A stretch of DNA of 12,695 bases, taken from assembly GCA_965370435.1 (NCBI GenBank), contig CBDUUP010000100.1:1-12695 (forward strand), written 5' to 3'. Every line of letters starts with the position of its first letter. Positions within the stretch are counted from its first letter, which is position 1. The notes under the pieces were generated by a model. That model saw only the letters and a program-made list of their open reading frames with translations. It was not told the origin of the DNA and did no database searches. Origin of the DNA: CBDUUP01 sp965370435. Its GTDB lineage: Bacteria; Chloroflexota; Anaerolineae; Anaerolineales; UBA11579. The translations under genes and the position numbers were made by a program. This document shows positions 1 to 6,488 of the stretch, one piece after another.

Positions 1-349
1 TGGCGCGTTTTATGAATTTCTCACCCGGCTCATGGTTGCCCTGTTCTTCCTACAGATGGTGTTCCTGGCGGTGGGGATATTGCTGGGATGCGCCCTGAAG
101 GATTACAAACGGTCCGGGTCCATCGCGGTGTCGCTGATACTGGTCGCCTACTTTTTCTCTGTGATTTCGGGCTTGAATGAAAATCTGGAATTCCTCAAAT
201 ACTTCTCTCCATTCAAGTATTTCGATCCTGCTTCGCTCCTGCATGAGGCAGCGCTTGATCTCAACTACGTGTGGTTGTCCTTGGGTATCACCGCGGTGTG
301 TTTCGTTGGCGGGTACCTCACGTACGCAAAGAGAGACTTGTACATCTAA
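1..349 (+). CDS. ABC-2 type permease, C-terminal part (cut by window edge)
   Basis: This is the last 115 residues of an integral membrane permease of an ABC exporter; the reading frame is open back to base 2, so the gene starts outside the window. The fragment has three hydrophobic segments ending in a short basic C-terminus (RDLYI). It aligns without gaps to the C-terminal 115 residues of the next gene, about 80% identical by eye, and the DNA is also closely similar at an offset of 825 bases, so the two are tandem duplicates. The stop lies 30 bases before the next start, which indicates one operon. An ABC ATPase gene is expected just upstream but cannot be seen. Substrate unknown. The two permeases may form a heterodimer, or one may replace the other. 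Confidence 0.85.
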   Translation, partial: GAFYEFLTRLMVALFFLQMVFLAVGILLGCALKDYKRSGSIAVSLILVAYFFSVISGLNENLEFLKYFSPFKYFDPASLLHEAALDLNYVWLSLGITAVCFVGGYLTYAKRDLYI

Positions 350-379
350 TATCCCCAGGCAATACAAGGAAGCGAAGAG

Positions 380-1174
380 ATGAATATCTTTTTAAGAGAA
401 GTCAGAGCCAATCTAAGATCTCTGCTGATATGGGGCGGGATTGTGGTCATGTTTATATTTGCAGGGATGGCAGAGTTAACGGTATATCATGGAAACCCCG
501 ATATGTTGGCGGTATTAGACAGCATGCCCCCGGCTTTGTTAGAGGCTTTTCAATTCAATGCCTTTAACTTGACCACAGTCACCGGTTTTTATGGGGTGAT
601 GTTCACCTACTTTGCGCTGCTCGCCACGATCTCAGCGGCGATGTGGGGCAGCGACATCATCTCCAAAGAAGAGCGTGATAAAACGGTTGAATTCACCCTA
701 TCGCTGCCGGTTACCAGGCAAAGACTCGTCACCGGGAAGATTCTGGCGGCATGGGTCAACTGCATCGCCCTGCTCCTCATCATGTGGGGTACATCTTTGG
801 CTGCTGTAGCCCAATACGAACCCGATAGCGCGTTTTATGAATTTCTCACTTTGCTCATGGTTGCCCTGTTCTTCATGCAGATGGTGTTCTTGGCGGTGGG
901 GATATTATTGGGCTGCGCCCTGAAGGATTACAAACGGTCAGGGTCTATCGCGGTTATGGTGATCCTGGCCACCTACTTTTTCTCGATCATCTCAAGTTTG
1001 AATGAAAGCCTGGAGTTCTTGAAATACTTCACCCCATTCAAGTATTTCGATCCTGCCGCGATCCTGCGTGAGTCAACTATTGATCTCAACTACGTGTGGT
1101 TGTCTTTGGGGATCACGGTTGTGTGTATTATTGGCGGGTACATCACGTACGCGAGGAGAGACTTGTATATTTAA
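380..1174 (+). CDS. ABC-2 type transporter permease
   Basis: A 264-residue membrane subunit of an ABC exporter. About six hydrophobic segments are visible (near residues 17-36, 70-92, 117-139, 155-180, 187-208 and 235-257). Between the second and third lies the cytoplasmic motif typical of ABC-2 permeases (residues about 97-116, SKEERDKTVEFTLSLPVTRQ), the presumed coupling region to the ATPase. The length is usual for this family (ABC2_membrane type). The ATG at 380 is preceded by AAGGA with 9 bases of spacing. It follows its duplicate by 30 bases and is followed by an intrinsic terminator, so it is the last gene of the operon. No ATPase or substrate-binding domain lies in the protein. Drug, lipid or peptide export are all possible; the sequence does not decide. 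Confidence 0.9.
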   Translation: MNIFLREVRANLRSLLIWGGIVVMFIFAGMAELTVYHGNPDMLAVLDSMPPALLEAFQFNAFNLTTVTGFYGVMFTYFALLATISAAMWGSDIISKEERDKTVEFTLSLPVTRQRLVTGKILAAWVNCIALLLIMWGTSLAAVAQYEPDSAFYEFLTLLMVALFFMQMVFLAVGILLGCALKDYKRSGSIAVMVILATYFFSIISSLNESLEFLKYFTPFKYFDPAAILRESTIDLNYVWLSLGITVVCIIGGYITYARRDLYI

Positions 1175-1211
1175 AGCACCTATGTAAGCTATATTTGTTG
1201 CTATGTATAGG

Positions 1212-1242
1212 AAGCTGCCTCAATGAAATGAGGCAGCTTTTT
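1212..1242 (+). terminator. Rho-independent terminator of the ABC operon
   Basis: A perfect 11-bp stem (1212-1222 with 1229-1239), a 6-base loop and a run of five T from 1238. It lies 37 bases after the permease stop. Read on the minus strand the hairpin has no T-run, so it probably does not serve the convergent acyl-CoA dehydrogenase gene. Confidence 0.92.
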
Positions 1243-1281
1243 ATTTTGCGTGGAGGGATAGAATGGAATCCAAAATGAAAT

Positions 1282-2445
1282 TTATTTACATTCTTGATCG
1301 GGTATTGGAGGGAGGGTTTTAGCATGCTGCTGTAAAGACCGTGCGATAACGACGCGTTGTATCTCGGTCGTTCCATCAACCATCTTCATCACCGGCGCAA
1401 TGCGATAGTTCCTCTCTATCGCCGAGGGGGCCAACAATCCAGCGCCGCCCAGAACCTGCATACAAGTCGCCGCCGCTCTCAGGGCGGCATCGGGCGCAAA
1501 TCTTTTGGCGTGCGCGGCCGCGACGGAGCCTTCTGGTGTGCCCAGCAATTTGGAGGCATTCTTGTACAATAAACGGCTGGCTTCCAGGTCGGTAGCTACA
1601 TCGGCGAGCATCCATTGGATGCCTTGAAATTCCAATTCAGATTTCCCGAACATTTGGCGGTCACGGGCGTAGGTCAAGGCCAGGTCAAGCGAAGAGGAGA
1701 TCAACCCGCAGCAACCTGCGCTGATCGAAGTGCGGGCAACGTCAATGGCCATCAAAGAGCCGCTAAGCCCTTTGCCCGGCGGGAAAATCACATTCTCGGC
1801 TGGAACGGTGACATCTTCAAAAAACATATCCGCAATCGGCAGGAAGGGGGAGACCAGCTTGTTATAAGGATCGCCAAAACTGATCCCGGGGGTATCTTTT
1901 GGAACGGCGACCATGGCGATCTCATCTTTCCCTGACGGGTTGCTTGTTTTTACAACCACCAGATAAATATCGGCCACATCCGCCAGCGAGACCCAAGCCT
2001 TCCTTCCATTGATTGTATAAGAGCCATCGTCGTTTATATCTGCATGGGTGCGCACCCCGGCTGCATCGGATCCAGACTGTGGCTCGGTCAACACAAACCC
2101 ACCCAAAGCCTCGCCGGAAGTCAATTTCGTCGCCCATTTCTCTTGCAATTCCTTCTGCCCGACATGACAAATCGCGTAAGCGACGATATTGTGCATGGAA
2201 AGTGAAAACGCATACAGTCCCTCCCCTCTACCGAGTTCTTCAAAAACCGGAATGCCTTCTGCGAAGGATAAATCCTGGCCTCCATATTCCGTGGGGCAAT
2301 ATAAGCCCAGCAAGCCATGCTTGGCGGCTTTCGCAACGGCATCTAATGGGTATTCGGTTGTGGATTCCCAATCATCTACGTTGGGGCAGATCACTTCTTC
2401 GTAATGATTTCTGGCCGCTTCTCGTATTTTTTCAGCATTGGTCAT
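1282..2445 (-). CDS. Acyl-CoA dehydrogenase with Asp at the catalytic-base position
   Basis: A 387-residue flavoprotein of the acyl-CoA dehydrogenase family, which desaturates an acyl-CoA between C2 and C3 and passes electrons to an electron-transfer flavoprotein. The N-terminal helical domain, the signature LTEPQSGSDAAG (119-130), the middle beta domain and the C-terminal helical domain with RQMFGKSELEFQ (263-274) and the GTTEIQRVVIAR tail (358-369) are all present, at normal family length. The catalytic base, normally Glu in a YEGT motif, is Asp357 (VDGT). The alternative Glu position used by isovaleryl- and long-chain enzymes is Ala237. The ATG at 2445 has a GGAGAG ribosome-binding site. 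It starts 27 bases after the ccr-like gene on the same strand, so it is the second gene of that operon and probably makes or uses the enoyl-CoA handled by it. Butyryl-, methylsuccinyl- or branched acyl-CoA are possible substrates. Confidence 0.93.
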   Translation of the reverse strand: MTNAEKIREAARNHYEEVICPNVDDWESTTEYPLDAVAKAAKHGLLGLYCPTEYGGQDLSFAEGIPVFEELGRGEGLYAFSLSMHNIVAYAICHVGQKELQEKWATKLTSGEALGGFVLTEPQSGSDAAGVRTHADINDDGSYTINGRKAWVSLADVADIYLVVVKTSNPSGKDEIAMVAVPKDTPGISFGDPYNKLVSPFLPIADMFFEDVTVPAENVIFPPGKGLSGSLMAIDVARTSISAGCCGLISSSLDLALTYARDRQMFGKSELEFQGIQWMLADVATDLEASRLLYKNASKLLGTPEGSVAAAHAKRFAPDAALRAAATCMQVLGGAGLLAPSAIERNYRIAPVMKMVDGTTEIQRVVIARSLQQHAKTLPPIPDQECK

Positions 2446-2472
2446 GTAATTCTCTCCATCATATCAATAAAG

Positions 2473-3711
2473 TCACTTGCGCCCCAACCCTGGCTCTGGC
2501 GCTCCCACCAGGGCGACTCGATTGCCAAAGACCTCCTGCCCCTGCTCCATATCGTAGTGGGCCTGGCCGATCTCATCGAAGGTATAAACTTTACCCAAAC
2601 TCGGATCAAGCTTTCCATCATACATCAACTGATTGTAGGCCCGGGCCTGTTCATCGTTGGTGCCATGCGACCCTTGCAGTCGTTTCTGGCGCACCCAATG
2701 ATAGCGCAGGTCAACCATCGCCGAATAGCCGGTGGTCCCCGCGCAGATCGCCACCATGCCGCCAGCTTCACACACAAAAGCACTGGTGGGGATGGTTTGC
2801 TCGCCGGGATGCTCAAATACAATATCGGGATTCCTTCGTTCCCCCAGTACGTCCCATATCGCCTTTCCAAATGCGCGGCAGCCCGCCGTCCAGGCCTTCT
2901 GGCCCTCCACATCGGTCCAATGAGGCGGCACGCCCCAATGATCGAAATCTTTTCGATTGATATAGCCCACCGCTCCAAGCGTCATACAATATTCACCCCG
3001 GCTATCGCTGGATACCACCGCGACCGCTCGCGCGCCGTGGATGGTCGCCAATTGAATGGCCTGGCTGCCCAGTCCCCCCGACCCTCCCCATACCAGGACC
3101 ACGTCATCCTTTTTCAACACATTCCCCTCCCAACCAAACAACATACGGCAAGCTGTTGTTCCGACCAGGGTCGGGGCGGCGGCTTCCTCCCAGGCTAGAT
3201 GCGGCGCCTTGGGTAAGATTTGGTGCGCCTGAACGACACTGTATTGACCGAACGAACCGAAATTCGTGTTGTATCCCCATATCCGAGCGGACGGCGCGAT
3301 CATGGGGTCTTTCCCAGCTTTGATCCAGGGGTCGTCGAGGTCCCAATAGCCGTGATGAACCACAACCTCATCACCGATTTTGACATCTTTCACCTCATCA
3401 CCGACCGCATGGACAATTCCCGATGCGTCGCTCCCGCCGATGTGGAAATCATACGGCTCGCCCATTTTTTGGCGGGCTTTGATAACGTCTATGGGAATTC
3501 CCCGCGCGGCCCAAACATTGTTAAAGTTTATCCCCGCCGCCATCACTCGGATTAAAACTTCCTTCGGTTTCAAATCAGGGACATCGACCGTTTCCACCTG
3601 GAAAGCTGTTCGGGGGTCTCCCATTCTCTCCGAACGGATCACCTGGGCTAGCATAGTTTTTGGCATTTCGCCAATCGGGGACAATTCTTTGCCTTCAATA
3701 ACTTTTGTCAT
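2473..3711 (-). CDS. ccr: Crotonyl-CoA carboxylase/reductase homologue
   Basis: A 412-residue medium-chain dehydrogenase/reductase of the crotonyl-CoA carboxylase/reductase family, which reductively carboxylates crotonyl-CoA with NADPH and CO2 to ethylmalonyl-CoA in the ethylmalonyl-CoA pathway and in polyketide extender-unit supply. Family hallmarks (numbered from ATG 3711): GGSDASGIV (92-100), RIWGY (143-147), NADPH loop GGSGGLGS (209-216), AFGKAIWDVLGERR (280-293), FEHPGEQTIPTS (299-310), RQKRLQGSH (341-349). By alignment from memory with the Kitasatospora enzyme, CO2-site residues correspond to Asn64, Tyr147, Asn148 and His349; the usual Glu is Asn148 here, and the usual Phe after the His is Gly. 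I chose the ATG at 3711 because AGGTGA (3722-3717) sits 5 bases upstream; a GTG at 3720 is in frame but overlaps that site. It heads an operon with the acyl-CoA dehydrogenase. It may be a true carboxylase or only an enoyl-CoA reductase. Confidence 0.88.
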   Translation of the reverse strand: MTKVIEGKELSPIGEMPKTMLAQVIRSERMGDPRTAFQVETVDVPDLKPKEVLIRVMAAGINFNNVWAARGIPIDVIKARQKMGEPYDFHIGGSDASGIVHAVGDEVKDVKIGDEVVVHHGYWDLDDPWIKAGKDPMIAPSARIWGYNTNFGSFGQYSVVQAHQILPKAPHLAWEEAAAPTLVGTTACRMLFGWEGNVLKKDDVVLVWGGSGGLGSQAIQLATIHGARAVAVVSSDSRGEYCMTLGAVGYINRKDFDHWGVPPHWTDVEGQKAWTAGCRAFGKAIWDVLGERRNPDIVFEHPGEQTIPTSAFVCEAGGMVAICAGTTGYSAMVDLRYHWVRQKRLQGSHGTNDEQARAYNQLMYDGKLDPSLGKVYTFDEIGQAHYDMEQGQEVFGNRVALVGAPEPGLGRK

Positions 3712-3712
3712 T

Positions 3713-3805
3713 TCATTCACCTAATATTTTTATTTTTTCGGGTATTGGCAATAAACCCTCATCTTGGATTATTTCATATACTAACTTATTTTGATGGAAA
3801 GCCAT
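3713..3805 (-). CDS. Possible 30-residue leader ORF before the ccr-like gene
   Basis: An ATG ORF that begins MAFHQNKLVYEI and ends KIKILGE, with its TGA one base before the chosen ccr start. This spacing would allow translational coupling. Its ATG lies inside the 7-bp hairpin at 3791-3808 and has no good ribosome-binding site. The same frame is open for another 27 codons upstream of an in-frame TAA (ending VLDIVGVAGI), so this may be a leader peptide, a remnant of a decayed gene, or chance. I do not recognise the peptide. Confidence 0.28.
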   Translation of the reverse strand: MAFHQNKLVYEIIQDEGLLPIPEKIKILGE

Positions 3806-3808
3806 CAA
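3791..3808 (-). promoter_or_regulatory. Hairpin in the ccr leader covering the small ORF start
   Basis: A perfect 7-bp inverted repeat (TTGATGG / CCATCAA) with a 4-base loop, inside the predicted 5' leader of the ccr-like gene. The ATG of the possible leader ORF is in its stem. No T-run follows on the minus strand, so it is not a terminator. A role in translational control is inference. Confidence 0.4.
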
Positions 3809-3916
3809 TTAGATTCCGGCAACTCCTACAATATCAAGTACTTGTTGGATGACTTCTAAACCAATTTTCTTCCCTTCCTCTCCCTTTGCAGCTCATATAA
3901 TAATTTCAAAGAAAAC

Positions 3917-3930
3917 AGGCCAGTCGGCCT
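3917..3930 (-). promoter_or_regulatory. Dyad operator overlapping the ccr transcription start
   Basis: A 14-base perfect dyad, AGGCC-4-GGCCT, starting right after the -10 box of the ccr promoter and spanning the predicted start near 3925. This position is typical of a repressor site. The binding protein is not evident in the window. Confidence 0.45.
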
Positions 3931-3931
3931 A

Positions 3932-3959
3932 ATTATACATTCATTGTCCTATATGTCAA
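3932..3959 (-). promoter_or_regulatory. Near-consensus sigma-70 promoter for the ccr operon
   Basis: On the minus strand, TTGACA (3959-3954), a 16-base spacer and TATAAT (3937-3932). The predicted start near 3925 leaves a leader of about 214 bases before the ccr ATG. The rest of the 3721-4134 gap is AT-rich and holds the leader hairpin, the possible small ORF, a purine-rich tract on the minus strand near 3866-3887, and the fic promoter region. I see no full gene in it. Confidence 0.72.
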
Positions 3960-4088
3960 CATTTCAAGAAATAGAGATTTATTAACCTTCCCCTCTCGCT
4001 CCAACTGATTTTTCATGGAATGCTCAGGTCAAAAATAGTACTCATAACTTCCTGTCCATCCTGAGGTTCGAAAACCGTCGAAATTTAA

Positions 4089-4116
4089 CGGCAGTTTATC
4101 GGCGGTTTATCGGCGG
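4089..4116 (+). repeat. Three tandem 11-bp repeats before fic, likely operator
   Basis: Three head-to-tail copies of CGGCGGTTTAT: 4089-4099 (one mismatch, CGGCAGTTTAT), 4100-4110 (exact) and 4111-4116 (first six bases only). They fill the -35 region of the fic promoter and end just before the extended -10 box. The 11-bp period places the units on about the same DNA face. They probably bind a repressor, perhaps the Fic protein's own winged helix; that is inference. Confidence 0.6.
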
Positions 4117-4119
4117 AAA

Positions 4120-4128
4120 TGATATAAT
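4120..4128 (+). promoter_or_regulatory. Extended -10 promoter of fic; leaderless start
   Basis: TGA-TATAAT is a perfect extended -10 element. With the final T at 4128 as -7, the +1 base is 4135, the A of the fic ATG. No Shine-Dalgarno sequence precedes the ATG. Together these point to a leaderless mRNA. Confidence 0.68.
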
Positions 4129-4134
4129 TGAGCT

Positions 4135-5214
4135 ATGCCCTATAAGTTTGAATTGACCTCTTCAATCGTCCGACAATTGCAAGCCATTGAACGGGTTCGA
4201 GAAACGGTGCGCTTGACTGTGCTTCCCCCCGCTGTAGCGGAGGTATTGCGGTTTAAGGCCAACATTCGCTCAACCCACTATTCCACCCAGATCGAGGGGA
4301 ATCAGCTGACCTTGAAAGAGACCGAAATGGTCGTGCAAGAAGGCCAATCGTTTCCGGGACGTGAACGGGACGTGCAAGAGGTTGAGCGGTATTATCAGGC
4401 CTTGCAGCAAATGGAACAATGGGTTGAGGTCGGGCGGAAGATCACCGAAGAGCGCATCCGAAAGCTGCACTCGATCCTTTATTCAGGCCGGAGAGCCAGG
4501 CCAACGCCCTATCGAGATGGGCAAAATGTGATCCGGGAAAGCGGCGGGAAGATCGTCTATATGCCGCCAGAAGCTGCGGATGTGCCTGGCCTGATGAAAG
4601 AATTGGTCAATTGGGTTCATAAAGCAATGGAAGACATGCCGATCCCAGTAGTGGCAGGCGTCGCTCATTATCAATTTGAAACCATTCATCCTTTCTTTGA
4701 TGGCAATGGGCGCACCGGGCGAATGCTGACGACTTGGATCCTTTACCAGGGCGGGTACGATCTGGGGAAGTTCTACGCTTTGGAAGAATTCTACGCCAAG
4801 AATTTGCGGGGCTATTATGCCGCCCTGGTTACGCATCCCCACCACAATTATTATTTTGGCCGGAATGAAGCCAATATGACATCTTGGCTGGATTACTTCC
4901 TTGAGGGAATGGCGGTGGTCTTTGAGCGGGTGGCGGAACAGCTTAAGAAAGAGATCGTTGAGGAGCAAGTTGACCAGGAAGCCCTGGCGCTATTGCGGTC
5001 CCTCGATCATCGCGCCCGGCGGGTAATTGGGTTGTTCAGCGCCCAAGAATTTATTCGATCTTCGGAGGTTGCGAATTTGCTGGGGATTTCTGTCCGCCAG
5101 ACCAGGGATCTACTCACCGGCTGGGTTGCGGATGGGTGGCTAGAGATCGCTGACCCTTCCCGGCGGGGGAGAAAGTACCGGCTGGCGGATGAGTATAGGG
5201 AATTATTGAATTGA
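4135..5214 (+). CDS. Fic family protein (class II) with C-terminal winged helix
   Basis: A 359-residue Fic protein. Fic domains transfer AMP (or a related group) from a nucleotide to Ser/Thr/Tyr of a target. The complete active-site motif HPFFDGNGRTGR is at 185-196 (catalytic His185), with an upstream beta-flap region near 131-145. The N-terminal helix carries the inhibitory motif STQIEG (50-55), whose Glu54 should block ATP binding, so it is a class II, self-inhibited Fic protein that needs no separate antitoxin. Residues about 285-355 form a winged helix (SSEVANLLGISVRQTRDLL, then GRKYRLADEY), as in many Fic proteins thought to bind DNA. There is no ribosome-binding site; the promoter places the transcript start at the ATG. 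It is a lone gene with no antitoxin partner. Target and role are unknown; self-regulation through the upstream repeats is plausible. Confidence 0.92.
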   Translation: MPYKFELTSSIVRQLQAIERVRETVRLTVLPPAVAEVLRFKANIRSTHYSTQIEGNQLTLKETEMVVQEGQSFPGRERDVQEVERYYQALQQMEQWVEVGRKITEERIRKLHSILYSGRRARPTPYRDGQNVIRESGGKIVYMPPEAADVPGLMKELVNWVHKAMEDMPIPVVAGVAHYQFETIHPFFDGNGRTGRMLTTWILYQGGYDLGKFYALEEFYAKNLRGYYAALVTHPHHNYYFGRNEANMTSWLDYFLEGMAVVFERVAEQLKKEIVEEQVDQEALALLRSLDHRARRVIGLFSAQEFIRSSEVANLLGISVRQTRDLLTGWVADGWLEIADPSRRGRKYRLADEYRELLN

Positions 5215-5308
5215 GGGAAAATTATAGAGTAAATGGGCTTTCATCATTAGACCCCCATAGGTAAGCGCTCAAAAACTAACAAATTCCGAACTACATATTT
5301 CGTCTGTT

Positions 5309-6112
5309 TCAAGCGGGGTTAGATAGCGCTTCCACTAAACCATACCCCTGCTCGATGAGTTGGCTAAACTCATTGACAAATCGAGCCATCGGTGCGCCGT
5401 CTACAACGTCATGGTCAATACTGACCGTGAGATCCAGGTATTCTCGTATTTCGATCCTATCTTCCACAACGCCCGGCTTCTTGGCAATGCCGCCGACCGT
5501 GACGGTCAAGGTGAAATTGGGCATCGTTATCCCCCATCCGCCGCTTTTCCCAAACATGCCAACCGCCGTCACCATAACCGAGCTTGAATAGTTGCGGAGC
5601 AGCTTCGGCATTTTCATCACAACCCAGTAAAACATCCGCCGTATGAAGGCTGGCAGAAATAGAAACCATCCCATGAAATTCATTGCTGCGGTTTGGTCCG
5701 GCGCTTCCTGGGAGGCGCGAATTTCGTTATGAATGTCGAGATAAGATTTCCGATTTACGGCCTTGAAGGTATACGGCATCGGCGTCTTCTGGCCTTCAAT
5801 TTCGGTCTCGACCATTGAAGTGATATTCACATCGTCGAATATGACAAGTTGATTCCGCCAATTGCGGTAGGCGTGCATGTGGGGATTATTTTCTATCGCT
5901 TTGGTCAGGCAGAAAATGATGAAAGCGGTGAACGATAAGGTTTCCCCCGTTCTTGACTTGTGCTCTTGGATAAATTTTCGCGCCTCGGTAACGTCCACTT
6001 CGATCAAGCCATGAACAATGTGGCGTCTTTTCCCTAGATATCCTGCATCCAACGCAAATCGCCGCGCCCTGGGAATAGATTCAACAGTGAATTTTTCTTG
6101 ATCGCTGCTCAT
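5309..6112 (-). CDS. Stand-alone 2-oxoacid dehydrogenase E2-like acyltransferase domain
   Basis: A 267-residue protein made only of the chloramphenicol acetyltransferase-like catalytic domain of E2 (dihydrolipoamide acyltransferase), without lipoyl or E1/E3-binding domains. The active-site motif is DHDVVDGAP (233-241), with His234 and Asp238 kept while the usual Arg after His is Asp. VGMFGKSGGWGITMPN (184-199) corresponds to the substrate-site loop. A hydrophobic stretch at about 144-168 (FMGWFLFLPAF...FYWVVM) occurs where ordinary E2 has a soluble helix and may touch the membrane. The ATG at 6112 lacks a clear ribosome-binding site. It follows the YdhR-like gene by 61 bases with a hairpin between. 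It could be an acyltransferase using CoA or another carrier; with no E1 or E3 gene in the window, I do not assign it to a dehydrogenase complex. Confidence 0.85.
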   Translation of the reverse strand: MSSDQEKFTVESIPRARRFALDAGYLGKRRHIVHGLIEVDVTEARKFIQEHKSRTGETLSFTAFIIFCLTKAIENNPHMHAYRNWRNQLVIFDDVNITSMVETEIEGQKTPMPYTFKAVNRKSYLDIHNEIRASQEAPDQTAAMNFMGWFLFLPAFIRRMFYWVVMKMPKLLRNYSSSVMVTAVGMFGKSGGWGITMPNFTLTVTVGGIAKKPGVVEDRIEIREYLDLTVSIDHDVVDGAPMARFVNEFSQLIEQGYGLVEALSNPA

Positions 6113-6129
6113 GAGATCTATGAACGAAC

Positions 6130-6156
6130 AGCCGCCTAACGCTGTGTTAGGCGGCT
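6130..6156 (-). terminator. Hairpin after the YdhR-like gene, possible terminator
   Basis: A perfect 11-bp stem (6130-6140 with 6146-6156) with a 5-base loop, 17 bases after the stop of the YdhR-like gene and 17 bases before the E2-like start. The following T-content is weak (GTTCGTTC on the minus strand), so it may be a partial terminator or an mRNA-stability hairpin. Confidence 0.5.
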
Positions 6157-6173
6157 AAGGTTCGGTTAAGGTA

Positions 6174-6488
6174 TCATTCGTCCGTGATGATGCTGCCGGC
6201 CAGGTTATCTACAATCACCGGACTCGCGTAATAAGTGATCGAAGGTTCGGAACCATAGGTGTCCTTTATGTACTGCCGCCATTCAGCCGTGTAGAGCTTC
6301 TCTGCCGCTTCTTGAGATTCCCAGAGATAGGCGCCGCCAAATGCGCCGCCGCCCTCCTCAAGCAAATAATACTTGCGAATCAACCCTGGTGTTTCTCGAT
6401 ACTTTGGCGCCGAGCCGGAAAATAACTCGGTCGCTTTCTCGAGGGTGACGGGAGCTGAGAGCTTAATTTGGACTATTGCCGTTATCAT
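6174..6488 (-). CDS. YdhR/antibiotic-monooxygenase-like small alpha-beta barrel protein
   Basis: A 104-residue protein resembling the putative monooxygenase YdhR family, dimeric ferredoxin-like folds. Typical features are the first strand ITAIVQIKL (2-10), the GLIRKYYLLEEGGGAFGGAYLWES segment (35-58; the GxxxKxYxxxE..GGxYxW pattern) and a helix of AAEKLYTAEW type (61-70). No cofactor-binding site is evident, as is usual in this family, and the in vivo activity of the family is largely unproven. The ATG at 6488 has a strong AGGAGAG ribosome-binding site. It is placed between the HEAT-like gene and the E2-like gene on the same strand. The 108-base gap upstream shows no convincing promoter. Confidence 0.72.
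   Translation of the reverse strand: MITAIVQIKLSAPVTLEKATELFSGSAPKYRETPGLIRKYYLLEEGGGAFGGAYLWESQEAAEKLYTAEWRQYIKDTYGSEPSITYYASPVIVDNLAGSIITDE

Noticed and set aside
1212..1242. Bidirectional terminator serving the acyl-CoA dehydrogenase as well
   Set aside because: On the minus strand the stem is followed by TCCTATAC, not a T-run, so only plus-strand termination is supported.
2013..3198. Long plus-strand ORFs (315 and 264 codons) opposite the ccr and acyl-CoA dehydrogenase genes
   Set aside because: They are antisense to two clear enzyme genes with full motifs, have odd Pro/Arg/His/Ser-rich composition, and lack ribosome-binding sites.
3917..3930. AGGCC dyad as an intrinsic terminator
   Set aside because: The stem is only 5 bp and it sits directly after a consensus -10 box at the start of the transcript, so an operator role is more likely.
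4135..5214. Fic gene as half of a toxin-antitoxin pair
   Set aside because: No small antitoxin gene adjoins it, and the inhibitory STQIEG helix is inside the same protein, so it is a self-inhibited class II Fic.
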